A DNA stretch of 29,206 bases from Pseudomonadota bacterium (GCA_023439305.1 JAEXOO010000049.1:1-29206), one strand, 5' to 3'; shown: positions 15,902 to 23,642, counted from the stretch's first letter. Notes: a model not told the origin generated them from the letters alone. A program made the numbers and translations.

Positions 15902-16525
15902 ATGAGAATCACGAATAAATTCCTGCGCGCCGACCAGGTCGCCAAGGCGCTCACGCGCGGCGCGCCCACTGTTACGCTGGATCTGGCGCTGCGCCGTCGC
16001 AGCCGCCAGAAACTGGTTCTGAGCACAGGCGAAGAAGTCGGCATGGCCATCCCTCGCGGCGCTGTACTGCGCCATGGCGACCTGCTGGTGGCTGACGACG
16101 GCGGCTTCATCCTGGTGCAGGCCGCCCCGGAAAATGTGCTGCGCGTAACAGCAGCCGGCCCGACAGCCCTGGCGCGCGCCGCCTACCATCTGGGCAACCG
16201 GCACGTGCTGCTGGAAATCGGCGAGGGTTACCTGCAACTGGAATACGACCCCGTCCTGGTGGACATGCTGGCCCAGCTTGGGAGTGTACGCAGCGAACAG
16301 ATTCAGGCGCCGTTCGAACCGGACGTAGGCGCCTACGGTGGGGGGCACAAGCACGGCCACGACGAAACCTTCGAAGAAGACTACGCCCTGGCGCAGGCTG
16401 CTTTCCAGGCGCACGAGCCGCAGGCACATGATCACGGACATGCACACAGCCACGATCATGAGCACCGCCACGACCATGATCAGGGCTGTTGCGGCCACGA
16501 CCACACGCACCACCATTCATCCTGA
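15902..16525 (+). CDS. ureE: Urease accessory nickel metallochaperone UreE, His-rich tail
   Basis: The start at 15902 (MRITNKFLRADQVA) is chosen because it lies two bases after the ureC stop; the longer open frame to 15626 lies inside ureC. The 207-residue product has the UreE N-terminal domain (SRQKLVLSTGEEVGMAIPRGAVLRHGD), then the metal-binding domain with YHLGNRHVLLEI (dimer-interface histidine). The tail is exceptionally histidine-rich: GGGHKHGHDE, then 15 histidines in the last 37 residues plus a CC pair. The tail is expected to store or deliver Ni(II) to the UreDFG complex. Bordetella and Klebsiella UreE proteins also carry such tails. Confidence 0.96.
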   Translation: MRITNKFLRADQVAKALTRGAPTVTLDLALRRRSRQKLVLSTGEEVGMAIPRGAVLRHGDLLVADDGGFILVQAAPENVLRVTAAGPTALARAAYHLGNRHVLLEIGEGYLQLEYDPVLVDMLAQLGSVRSEQIQAPFEPDVGAYGGGHKHGHDETFEEDYALAQAAFQAHEPQAHDHGHAHSHDHEHRHDHDQGCCGHDHTHHHSS

Positions 16526-16527
16526 CC

Positions 16528-17223
16528 ATGCAACTGTCTCCTGAACAACTGACGCTGCTGCAGCAATTGGCTTCACCCGCTCTGCCGATTGGCGGTTTCA
16601 GCTATTCGCAAGGCCTGGAAGCCGCTGTCGAGCTGGGCTTGGTGCATGACGAAGCCTCGGCCGCCCATTGGATCCAGGACCAGCTTCACAGCGTCATCGG
16701 TCACTGCGAGGCCCCTCTGTGGGCCCTGCTGCATCAGGCCTGGCAAGCGGGATCCGATGACAAGGTACTGCACTGGAACCGTTGGTTCTTTGCTTCACGT
16801 GAAACAAAAGAGATCCGCAACGAGACCGAGCAAATGGGCTGGTCGCTGTACAAGCTGGCCCTGGAATTGGGCTGGCTGGGCGAACAGGCCCGAGCATGGC
16901 TGCAAAACCTGCGCCCCCTTTGCCTGCCTACCGTCCATGCTGCCATTGCCCAGAAGGCGGATCTGCCGTTGCTGGCTGGCCTGAACGCGTACTTGTACAC
17001 CTGGCTTGAAAATCAGGTCATGGCGGCCATCAAAAGCGTTCCATTGGGACAAATGGCCGGACAGCGCGTATTGAGCCAGGTACGCCGGCAGATCCCGGAT
17101 GTCGCGCAATTGGCGCTGGAACGCAGCCAACAGCGCCCGCCCGCCTTGCAAACCTTCGCTCCGCAGTTTTCCATCGTCTCCGCGCGGCACGAAAGTCAGT
17201 TTTCCCGCTTATTTCGATCCTGA
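16528..17223 (+). CDS. ureF: Urease accessory protein UreF
   Basis: The start at 16528 (MQLSPEQLTLLQQLASP) lies two bases after ureE; the longer frame to 16489 would overlap the UreE tail. The 231-residue helical protein shows ASPALPIGGFSYSQGLEAAVELG (about 16-38), the FFASRETKEIRNETEQMG segment and the C-terminal region around VARHE-like SARHESQ. UreF binds UreD and acts as GTPase-linked checkpoint for UreG during nickel insertion. The ribosome site is weak, so translation is probably coupled to ureE. A near-perfect parS site is embedded in the ASRETK codons. Confidence 0.95.
   Translation: MQLSPEQLTLLQQLASPALPIGGFSYSQGLEAAVELGLVHDEASAAHWIQDQLHSVIGHCEAPLWALLHQAWQAGSDDKVLHWNRWFFASRETKEIRNETEQMGWSLYKLALELGWLGEQARAWLQNLRPLCLPTVHAAIAQKADLPLLAGLNAYLYTWLENQVMAAIKSVPLGQMAGQRVLSQVRRQIPDVAQLALERSQQRPPALQTFAPQFSIVSARHESQFSRLFRS
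16791..16806. other. parS site 2, inside ureF
   Basis: TGCTTCACGTGAAACA matches the palindromic parS at 15 of 16 positions and keeps the CACGTG core. It lies in coding sequence (ureF), about 4 kb left of the predicted origin. ParB tolerates a change at this outer position in other bacteria, so binding is likely but untested. Confidence 0.75.
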
Positions 17224-17234
17224 TAGGTTCAACC

Positions 17235-17882
17235 ATGCACGATATTTCCTCGCTATCCAACCGTAGCAAAACCTTGCCACCGCTTCGGGTCGGCGTAGGC
17301 GGTCCCGTCGGTTCCGGCAAGACGACTCTGCTGGAGATGGTCTGCAAAAAGATGTACCCCGAGTACGACCTGATCGCCATCACCAACGACATCTACACCA
17401 AGGAAGACCAGCGCCTGCTGACGCTGTCCGGCGCCTTGCCGCCAGACCGCATCCTGGGCGTGGAAACAGGCGGTTGTCCGCACACTGCCATCCGTGAAGA
17501 TGCCTCCATCAACCTGGAGGCCATTGATCGCATGCTGGATAAATTTCCTGATGCCGATATCGTCTTCATTGAATCAGGCGGGGACAATCTGGCCGCCACC
17601 TTCAGCCCGGAGCTCTCGGACCTGACGCTCTACATCATTGATGTCGCCAGCGGCGAGAAAATTCCACGCAAAGGCGGTCCCGGCATCACCAAGTCCGACC
17701 TTTTCATCATTAACAAAACGGATCTGGCGCCTCATGTCGGCGCCAACCTGGACATCATGGCCTCGGATACACGCCGCATGCGCGGCGACAAACCCTTCGT
17801 CATGTGCAACTTGAAAACAGGCGAAGGCCTGGACCAGATCGTGGATTTCCTGATCCGCGAGGGCCTGTTCAAAACGGCCTGA
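17235..17882 (+). CDS. ureG: Urease accessory GTPase UreG
   Basis: The 215-residue SIMIBI-class GTPase has P-loop GPVGSGKT (about 24-31), the conserved TNDIYTKED (about 51-59), the nickel-binding CPH motif in GGCPHTAIREDAS (about 79-91), VFIESGGDNLAATFSPEL and the base-specifying NKTDLAPHVGA. GTP hydrolysis drives nickel insertion into urease. It is the last gene of the operon, 11 bases after ureF, and is followed by an intrinsic terminator. No nickel transporter gene accompanies it in the window. Confidence 0.98.
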   Translation: MHDISSLSNRSKTLPPLRVGVGGPVGSGKTTLLEMVCKKMYPEYDLIAITNDIYTKEDQRLLTLSGALPPDRILGVETGGCPHTAIREDASINLEAIDRMLDKFPDADIVFIESGGDNLAATFSPELSDLTLYIIDVASGEKIPRKGGPGITKSDLFIINKTDLAPHVGANLDIMASDTRRMRGDKPFVMCNLKTGEGLDQIVDFLIREGLFKTA

Positions 17883-17906
17883 GCCCACGTTTCACCCCAT
17901 CCATTC

Positions 17907-17926
17907 ATCCCGCCGCAAGGCGGGAT
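17907..17926 (+). terminator. Urease operon terminator
   Basis: ATCCCGCC and GGCGGGAT form an 8-bp stem around GCAA, followed by a T-run to 17932. Confidence 0.92.
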
Positions 17927-17932
17927 TTTTTT

Positions 17933-18173
17933 GGCCCCGCCGACACATCCTGAGAACCCTCCTAAGGCTTTCCCTAGTGGTCAAGCCATCAAGCCGCTGC
18001 GTGAAAATCATATGAATCGGCCAAGTCGATGATTTGCAATGCTTATAAGAACGCAGCCATTCAGGCCGCTTGTCATGAGAGCAAAAGCCATGGCTTCCCC
18101 CATCTGGCAAATATCTTTTTTCCTCCTAGACTGTCGGTAAAAAATATTTCACAACCCGATACGGGAGGAGACC
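17933..18173. other. Intergenic leader, no gene recognised
   Basis: About 240 bases separate the urease terminator from the decayed transporter start. The DNA becomes AT-rich near 18110-18155. I see no tRNA, no convincing riboswitch fold and no long repeat. It probably contained the promoter of the transporter-deaminase unit. Confidence 0.35.
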
Positions 18174-18390
18174 ATGACAGAAATCCACGCGGGCCCCATC
18201 CCCTTGCCTGCAGCCTCTTCAATGTCCCAGACTGAACAAGGGAGACCTGCTGCCAGTCGACACGCAGATTGGGACCAGCGACAACTTGTTCGCCATGTGG
18301 ATATCCCGTGAGCACAGCGTCGCTGACGTACTGTCGCTGTCCACAGCAAGGCCCCCCATTGCTTTCGGGCCCGTTTTAGCCCGGTCGTTC
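18174..18390 (+). pseudogene. Decayed N-terminal remnant of an NCS1-type nucleobase transporter
   Basis: GGGAGGAG followed by ATG at 18174 is an excellent translation start, but its frame (MTEIHAGPIPLPAASSMS) closes after 45 codons at 18311. In the next frame (codons from 18241) the text GDLLPVDTQIGTSDNLF continuing AMWISREHSV resembles the N-terminal cytoplasmic tail and first helix of NCS1 nucleobase:cation symporters, where DLxPV, TW(G), LW.S and HSV are typical. After this the similarity ends; the membrane helices are missing. I read this as a frameshifted and mostly deleted permease gene. Its position directly before a cytosine deaminase gene supports that, since such permeases and deaminases are often paired (compare CodB-CodA). 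Confidence 0.5.
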
Positions 18391-18425
18391 TTTTACCGAC
18401 GCAGTCCCCGTATCACGAGAACATC

Positions 18426-18866
18426 ATGAAACATCACTATCTGCAGCTGGCGCTGGATCAAGCGCGATTGTCCGTCGCCCAAGGGGGCATGCCCTTCGGA
18501 TCTGTTCTGGTTGTCAACGGTCTCGTTGTCGCCCAAGCCCACAACCGCCAGCTCCAGGATCAGAACTATTTTTCCCATGCAGAAACCAATTGTCTGCAGC
18601 AGTACCTGCAAATGCCCTTCAGCCCCGATCAGGACGCATTATTGGTGGCTACCGAGGCTCCCTGCCCCATGTGCGCAGGGGCGGCCCAAATAGCCGGCAT
18701 ACGACGTCTTCTGGTGGGCGAGGCGCATCACTATCAAGGAGCATTGGACTGGCTACGCCAGACAGGGGTTCAGGTAGAGATTTTTAATGACCAGGCCTGC
18801 ATTGATTTAGTCAGCAAATTCCGGCGTCAGTATCCCGACCGGTGGAACGCATTCAGCGCCGGCTAA
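18426..18866 (+). CDS. Cytosine deaminase-like nucleobase deaminase (yeast FCY1 type)
   Basis: The 146-residue protein belongs to the cytidine/deoxycytidylate deaminase fold. Zinc ligands H51, C80 and C83 lie in SHAETN and APCPMCAG, with E53 as proton shuttle. GGMPFGSVLVV lies at about 20-30. The end follows yeast cytosine deaminase closely: LRQTGVQVEIFNDQACIDLV and then KFRRQYPDRW align with its RGHEVVVVDDERC and ERPQDW region. A tRNA adenosine deaminase (TadA) is less likely because the C-terminal match is to FCY1-like enzymes. The probable role is cytosine (or guanine) deamination in pyrimidine salvage. The ribosome site is weak. It directly follows the decayed transporter remnant, and a terminator lies just after its stop. 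Confidence 0.8.
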   Translation: MKHHYLQLALDQARLSVAQGGMPFGSVLVVNGLVVAQAHNRQLQDQNYFSHAETNCLQQYLQMPFSPDQDALLVATEAPCPMCAGAAQIAGIRRLLVGEAHHYQGALDWLRQTGVQVEIFNDQACIDLVSKFRRQYPDRWNAFSAG

Positions 18867-18887
18867 TCCATTTTCCATTCAAGCCAG

Positions 18888-18907
18888 ACCACTGCTTCGG
18901 CGGTGGT
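18888..18907 (+). terminator. Deaminase gene terminator
   Basis: ACCACTGC and GCGGTGGT pair (one T-G wobble) around a TTCG tetraloop, followed by seven T residues. Confidence 0.92.
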
Positions 18908-18913
18908 TTTTTT

Positions 18914-19590
18914 GGCCTGAGGTATTAAGGCGAACGATCTGCCTGAAAAATAGAAACTCATTGAAAAACAAAAATGGAATACTGATAAACAAAACCCGGG
19001 TTTTGTAAAAAACAAACAACCCGCGACTTATGACGTTTGAAATAAAACGTGCTGAAAAAACTTATCCACAGAAAAGAATAAGAAAGAAATCCACAATCTT
19101 ATCAACAAAATCATTTATCCCATTATTGGAATTATGAAATTCGGACTCTGATCTGGAAAATAACTAAGTGGATAAAATGTGGAAAGTATAACAGCAGTTT
19201 TCTGAATCAAGAATCTAGTAAAGTTACTCACAGAAAATAAATGAACGCAGTCCCGGGCAAAGGGTTCCAGCCTGCCAAAGCCAGGCGCCAAGCCGCTGCC
19301 GCCAACGTCTTTTTCCTGAGGCATCTGCCCTGGACGGAGCTGTGGATAAGCTCTGGGCGGACGATCTGTGCAAGGGGTGTGGATGGAAAGGGGATAAGTA
19401 CGTTATCTTGCAAGAGGGCGGATGTTGTCCAATTTTGATCCACTGGCTCCCGAGCTCTGGTACACATGGCAAAACTGTCAACAAGTTATTGAAAATAAAG
19501 AAAAAAATGAATCTGTTCTACTTATCCACAGACATCCATTATCCATTATCAAATATATATATATAGTTATTGTTAAATAAAGACCATTCT
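18914..19590. other. AT-rich DnaA-box cluster (left part of origin region)
   Basis: No gene is seen in this 680-base AT-rich stretch. Perfect DnaA boxes TTATCCACA occur at 19062-19070 (+), 19341-19349 (-) and 19522-19530 (+). One-mismatch boxes lie at 19099-19107 (TTATCAACA) and 19167-19175 (-). An ATATATATATA run at 19553-19564 could unwind easily. The 15-mer at 19340-19354 recurs at 20686-20700. Confidence 0.6.
19340..19354 (+). repeat. 15-bp direct repeat, copy 1
   Basis: CTGTGGATAAGCTCT contains a minus-strand DnaA box and is repeated exactly at 20686-20700, bracketing the broken phosphatase gene and 1.35 kb of DNA. Confidence 0.7.
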
Positions 19591-20649
19591 ATGAGCTCCT
19601 ACCTCGTACAAGCCCTTCCTGAAGGTCCTTTAGACATCATCGGAGACCTGCACGGAGAACTTCCCGCATTGCACCGTTTACTAAAAAACCTGGAATATCA
19701 AGTAGATGGAAGCCATCCAGATCATCGGACTCTGGTGTTCGTCGGTGATTATTGCGATCGGGGACCTGATAGTCCAGGAACGATAGAATTCGTCAAGTCA
19801 TTGATAAATAACAAAAAAGCGTTTGGAATATTGGGCAATCACGAGATAAACCTGCTCATTGACGACGCCAAGGACGGATCAGGCTGGTTTTTTGACCAAC
19901 GATTTGATTCCGACCTGCCGTTTTACGCGCCTTTCCAACGAGTCCAGTCAGAAAAAAAAGAAAATATCCGCCAATTTCTAAGCACTTTGCCGTTGGTCCT
20001 TGAAAGAAAAGACCTCCGTATCGTGCACGCTGCATGGAATACTGCAGCAGTAAATTAAATAAGAACGATAAAAACCAGAAATATGCTGGACTTTTTTCAG
20101 GAATGCGATAAAAAAGCGAATGAATACGCAAAGAGAACTGGAATTTTGCAGAGATATTTAGAAGCAAAACAAAAATGGAAGGAAAAAATTGAAGATCCTG
20201 CGGCTTCAATTCCTTTATTGAACGAATATGCAGACTATGACCTGGTTCAAAGTCGATTCAATCCAATTCGTTTGCTGACTTCGGGAACAGAAGCAATGGC
20301 AGAAACGCCGTTTTTTGCTGGAAATCGTTGGCGTTTTTCCGATCGAACTCCGTGGTGGAATGACTATCAAGACGCAACACCCGTAGTTTTTGGCCATTAC
20401 TGGCGCCAGCTAGATCCCGATCAAACCCAAAAACTCTCAAGATATTCGTTATTATTCAATGAGATAGATCCATTTCAATGGCATGGTGCCCGGCATAATG
20501 CCTACTGCGTCGATTTTTCCGTCGGTGCTCGTTGGCGCGAACGACGTGCGGAGCAGAAGCCGCCATCAAGCCGATTCCACCTGGCCGCACTACGTTGGCC
20601 CGAACAAATTCTGATGACGGACACCCAGGTCCAGCAGAAAATCAGTTGA
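19591..20649 (+). pseudogene. Calcineurin-like (PPP-type) metallophosphatase broken by an in-frame stop
   Basis: Two frames in the same phase are separated only by TAA at 20056-20058 and about 8 codons without a start. The first part (155 codons from ATG 19591) has metal-binding motifs GDLHGE, GDYCDRGPDS and GNHE, then IVHAAW. The second (196 codons) carries the last motif, FGHYWR, and a C-terminal region ending near QQKIS. Joined through the stop, the 352-codon product would be a full PPP-superfamily phosphatase. Neither half holds the complete metal site, so this is best read as a recent nonsense pseudogene. Composition is much more AT-rich than in neighbouring genes, suggesting transfer or relaxed selection. 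A TTG at 19570 is an alternative start. An ATG at 20083 could start the second half but lacks a ribosome site. Confidence 0.8.
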
Positions 20650-21817
20650 TTTCAAGGAATCCGCCCACTGTTACAATTTTCTTTTCTGTGGATAAGCTCT
20701 AGAGAGACGAATGTGTACAGTGTGTGGATTGGCTTGGCACAAGTCTATGTTCTAGCGGATCACCTGAAAGTTATGCCTATTCAGTCCACCAGCAATCCTA
20801 CCAGCTATCCCCAATAAAATAGCATCCAAGCATTTGATTTCAAATAAGAAACAAGGCTTGTTCCACTTATCAACAGGCTTCCATACATAAATCTAAATAA
20901 AAAATTTAAGTGCTTGTTATAGAAGATAAGTTTCCACCTTTCCCCGCTTCGCCCCGAGGCTTTGCATGCCAAAATTTCTGGACTAAGATGCACAGCATTG
21001 CAGGAACACGGAACGACATGCCCTGATGTCGCTATGCGTTTTCTGCATACAGCGGATTAAGGCCGTCAAGGCTGTGAAAAAACATTTTCAACGGCGTTTC
21101 AAAGCATCTGTTGCTGTTTCGCCATCGTCTGGATCTGTCTGATCACACTGACGAGCCTGTTTTTTTACATGAAATAAATTCAAACTGTTCGGCTTTGACG
21201 ATTCCAGCAGCTTGGTGTTGGAAGCATCGATTCTCCCGCTTGCCAGGACGTCGATGTGACAGGGGCCAAGAAAGTGAGAAAGTCGAACTGTTGTACCTCG
21301 AATGCTCGTTGTGGAATCTCAACTTGTCCACAAAAAACGGGTATTCGCTGGCGTCGCTCCGTACTCTTGGAGTCTGAGGTCTGACGCCCGCTGCTATCTG
21401 TGTTTATATCCAGTTGTCCAGATAGCTTATTTGGTTTTAAGTTCTTGTTTTATAGAGAAAAAAAGGACGTATTCAAGCTTCTTCCAATAATTGTGTCATC
21501 AATGTCGCAGAAGATTGCGCTCAGGAAAAAGTAGGCATGAAAACGTCTTTTTCATGTTCAAAAGGGCATTTACTGGTAAAAAAATCAGGGTTGCCCCCAA
21601 AGTTATCAACAGGCGCTCGGTTTGTCTGGGTATGGCCTTGCTGAACAAGATGCCGGGTTTGCGCTGCACGCAATGGAGTTTGTTGTTCATGACAGGGATC
21701 GTGTGTGTCGTGCGGTAGGGTATGCAGCACATGGCTGTTGTTGGTTGGTTTCCATGCCACAGTGCAGATCCAGGAAGGAGCGGTTTATCCACAATTTTGG
21801 GGCCTGAGGATTCGCAA
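20650..21817. other. Probable chromosomal origin of replication (oriC)
   Basis: This is the largest gene-free stretch (about 1.2 kb). Perfect DnaA boxes lie at 20687-20695 (-) and 21785-21793 (+). One-mismatch boxes lie at 20867-20875, 21324-21332 and 21603-21611. Hand counts give about 120 G to 137 C at 20641-21240 but 148 G to 104 C at 21241-21780, so plus-strand GC skew changes sign here. C exceeds G on the plus strand to the left, G exceeds C to the right. AT-rich segments (20881-20935 and 21421-21500) could serve as the unwinding element. Small frames inside lack family resemblance. Confidence 0.65.
20686..20700 (+). repeat. 15-bp direct repeat, copy 2
   Basis: Second exact copy of CTGTGGATAAGCTCT, 37 bases after the end of the phosphatase pseudogene, again containing a minus-strand DnaA box. 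Confidence 0.7.
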
Positions 21818-21824
21818 TAAAAAA

Positions 21825-21844
21825 AAACCGCCTGACGGCGGTTT
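21825..21844 (-). terminator. Aminotransferase gene terminator
   Basis: AAACCGCC and GGCGGTTT pair around TGAC. On the minus strand a run of T residues follows. Confidence 0.92.
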
Positions 21845-21861
21845 GGGGTGTGCTCTGACGG

Positions 21862-23031
21862 TCAGACTTTCTGTAATCGTTCAATCGCTGCGTTCAGGGT
21901 CGTAGCTTGTTTTGCAAAGCAAAATCGAACTAGTTTGTGATTGGCCTGGGCTGACTCAGGGTTTTGGTAGAAGGCGGAAACAGGGATCACGCCTACTCCA
22001 TGATGGCGAGTCAGCCAGGTGGCAAATTCCAGCTCTGTTTGATCGGAGATTCCCTCGTAGCTGGCCAAGAGGAAAAAAGTGCCTTCGCTGTGCAGAGGAG
22101 TGAACCTGGATTGGAGGAGCCCTTGGTGCAGTAGATCGCGTTTGGCCTGGTAGAAAGCTGGCAAGGACTCCCATGTGGACGAGTCTTGCATATAGGTCGC
22201 CAGACCCGCCTGGAGAGGCGCTGGAACAGTGAACACCATGTATTGGTGAATTTTACGGATTTCGGTGGTCAATGCGCTTGGGGCGCAGCAGTAGCCTACT
22301 TTCCAGCCCGTTGCGTGGAAGGTCTTGCCGAAGGAAGAAACAATAATAGAGCGCGCCGCCAGAGCAGGGCGGGTCGACAGGCTCAAGTGGGTTTGCTGAT
22401 CAAAGGTCAGATGCTCGTAGACTTCGTCGGACAGGATCAGCAAAGGATGTTTTTCCACCAAACGTTCCAAGGCATCCAGGTCTTGGGGACGCAGATTGGT
22501 GCAGGTCGGGTTATGAGGGAAGTTGATAACCAGCATACGGCTTCTGGACGTGATGGCATTTTCCACCCGCTCCCAGTCCACCCGATAGTATGCATGCTGG
22601 GCTGAAGGGGCTGTCATGGGGACAGGGACAGCCTTGCCGCCGGCCAGCTCGATGGCAGGCACGTACAGGTCGTAGAACGGCTCGATCAATATCACCTCGT
22701 CGCCCGGGTGCACAAAGGCCAGGAAGCTGGCCATCAAGGCTTCGCTGGCCCCGCTGGTGACGGTAATTTCGGTATTGCTATCGTATCGATGCCCATAACG
22801 GTGTTCGGCCTTGTCGGCGATACGTTCGCGCAAACCTGGATGGCCGGCCATGGGGGGATATTGGTTCTGGCCGTTCAGCATGGCTTGATGAACGGCTTCG
22901 ATCAGAGCCGGATCTGGGTTGAAGTCCGGGAAGCCTTGTCCCAGATTGATAGCCTGGTGTTCCAGTGCCAATTGGCTCATGGTACTGAAAATAGTGGTGC
23001 CCACGGCGGGCAGCTTGGATTGGATCTGCAT
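21862..23031 (-). CDS. Class I aminotransferase, methionine/kynurenine-type (YbdL-like)
   Basis: The start at 23031 (MQIQSKLPAVGTTIF) matches the family; an in-frame extension to 23172 has no family resemblance. The 389-residue fold-type I PLP enzyme has INLGQGFPDF (28-37), YPPMAGHPGLRE, VTSGASEAL (91-99), EPFYDLY (117-123), NPHNPT-like NFPHNPT with N174, SDEVYEHL with D202 and Y205, and SSFGKTFHATGWKVGY with Schiff-base lysine K236. It belongs to the methionine or kynurenine/glutamine transaminase group (YbdL, KAT), transferring amino groups to 2-oxo acids. The substrate is not certain from sequence. It lies alone, transcribed toward the origin, with a terminator after it. Confidence 0.9.
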   Translation of the reverse strand: MQIQSKLPAVGTTIFSTMSQLALEHQAINLGQGFPDFNPDPALIEAVHQAMLNGQNQYPPMAGHPGLRERIADKAEHRYGHRYDSNTEITVTSGASEALMASFLAFVHPGDEVILIEPFYDLYVPAIELAGGKAVPVPMTAPSAQHAYYRVDWERVENAITSRSRMLVINFPHNPTCTNLRPQDLDALERLVEKHPLLILSDEVYEHLTFDQQTHLSLSTRPALAARSIIVSSFGKTFHATGWKVGYCCAPSALTTEIRKIHQYMVFTVPAPLQAGLATYMQDSSTWESLPAFYQAKRDLLHQGLLQSRFTPLHSEGTFFLLASYEGISDQTELEFATWLTRHHGVGVIPVSAFYQNPESAQANHKLVRFCFAKQATTLNAAIERLQKV

Positions 23032-23435
23032 GGATGCTGAGCTTAAAAAATAAAGAGGGTGCGTGTTTGTCCGAGCTGCCAAAGAATGGGGAAGAGGCAG
23101 CCTTATCAGTGTTTTTCCTGACGAAAAAATACCACACAAAGCTGAGTTTCCAATTGATTGTGGCATAAGCACTGAGTATGCTTTCTCAGATCAAGAGGGC
23201 CGGCCTTTTTGTTCTGTGCGGTATGTTTTTCGCTCTGTTCACCAGGCGCACTATATCCTCCCAGGCCGCCTGGTGCTGTGCTCCCTTGTATGGAGCCTTC
23301 TCCAATAATAGGCTTTTGCAACGATGTCGGGCACATAGGGCGCCCCATCAATCTTGCCTTGCTTGACCTTGCAGTCCAATGCAGGGCTTGCGTGAAGGTG
23401 CTTAGTTTTTTGTTTATTCAGGATTCAGTCTGATC
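23032..23435. other. Intergenic region between aminotransferase and cold-shock genes
   Basis: About 400 bases hold the divergent promoters and, on the plus strand, the leader of the cold-shock gene with the hairpin listed separately. No gene is recognised, and the short frames here have no family resemblance. Confidence 0.4.
23240..23275 (+). promoter_or_regulatory. Hairpin with two alternative pairings upstream of the cold-shock gene
   Basis: CACCAGGCG (23240-23248) and CGCCTGGTG (23267-23275) are perfect 9-bp arms with an 18-base loop. Within it CCAGGC (23261-23266) can instead pair with GCCTGG (23268-23273) across one base. The two folds exclude each other. The element lies about 160 bases before the cspA-like ATG, comparable with the long leaders of cold-shock genes. 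Function is inferred. Confidence 0.4.
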
Positions 23436-23642
23436 ATGGTTCAAACTGGCAAAGTCAAATGGTTCAATGCTGAAAAGGGATTTGGCTTCATTACGCCTGA
23501 CTCCGGTTCAGCGGATGTATTTGCTCACTTCTCCGCGATTGATGGTCGTGGTTTCCGTTCCTTGAACGAAGGGCAAACCGTCGAGTTCGAAGTCAAAGAA
23601 GGCCCTAAAGGTCTACAGGCGGCGGGTATCCGTCCCCTGTAA
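23436..23642 (+). CDS. Cold-shock protein, CspA family
   Basis: The 68-residue single cold-shock domain begins TGKVKWFNAEKGFGFI with the RNP1 motif (KGFGFI). RNP2 follows as VFAHFSAI, where most members have VFVHFS. It ends in VEFEVKEGPKGLQAAGI. It is a cytoplasmic single-stranded nucleic-acid chaperone; whether it is cold-induced or constitutive cannot be told. It has a long leader and is followed by a strong terminator, so it is probably monocistronic. Its position close to the origin gives it high gene dosage during growth. Confidence 0.95.
   Translation: MVQTGKVKWFNAEKGFGFITPDSGSADVFAHFSAIDGRGFRSLNEGQTVEFEVKEGPKGLQAAGIRPL

Noticed and set aside
17933..18173. Riboswitch controlling the transporter/deaminase unit
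   Set aside because: I could not find a conserved purine, preQ1 or guanidine riboswitch core by eye.
20650..21860. Small frames in the origin gap (for example 21111-21377)
   Set aside because: No ribosome sites, no family resemblance and interrupted by DnaA-box motifs.
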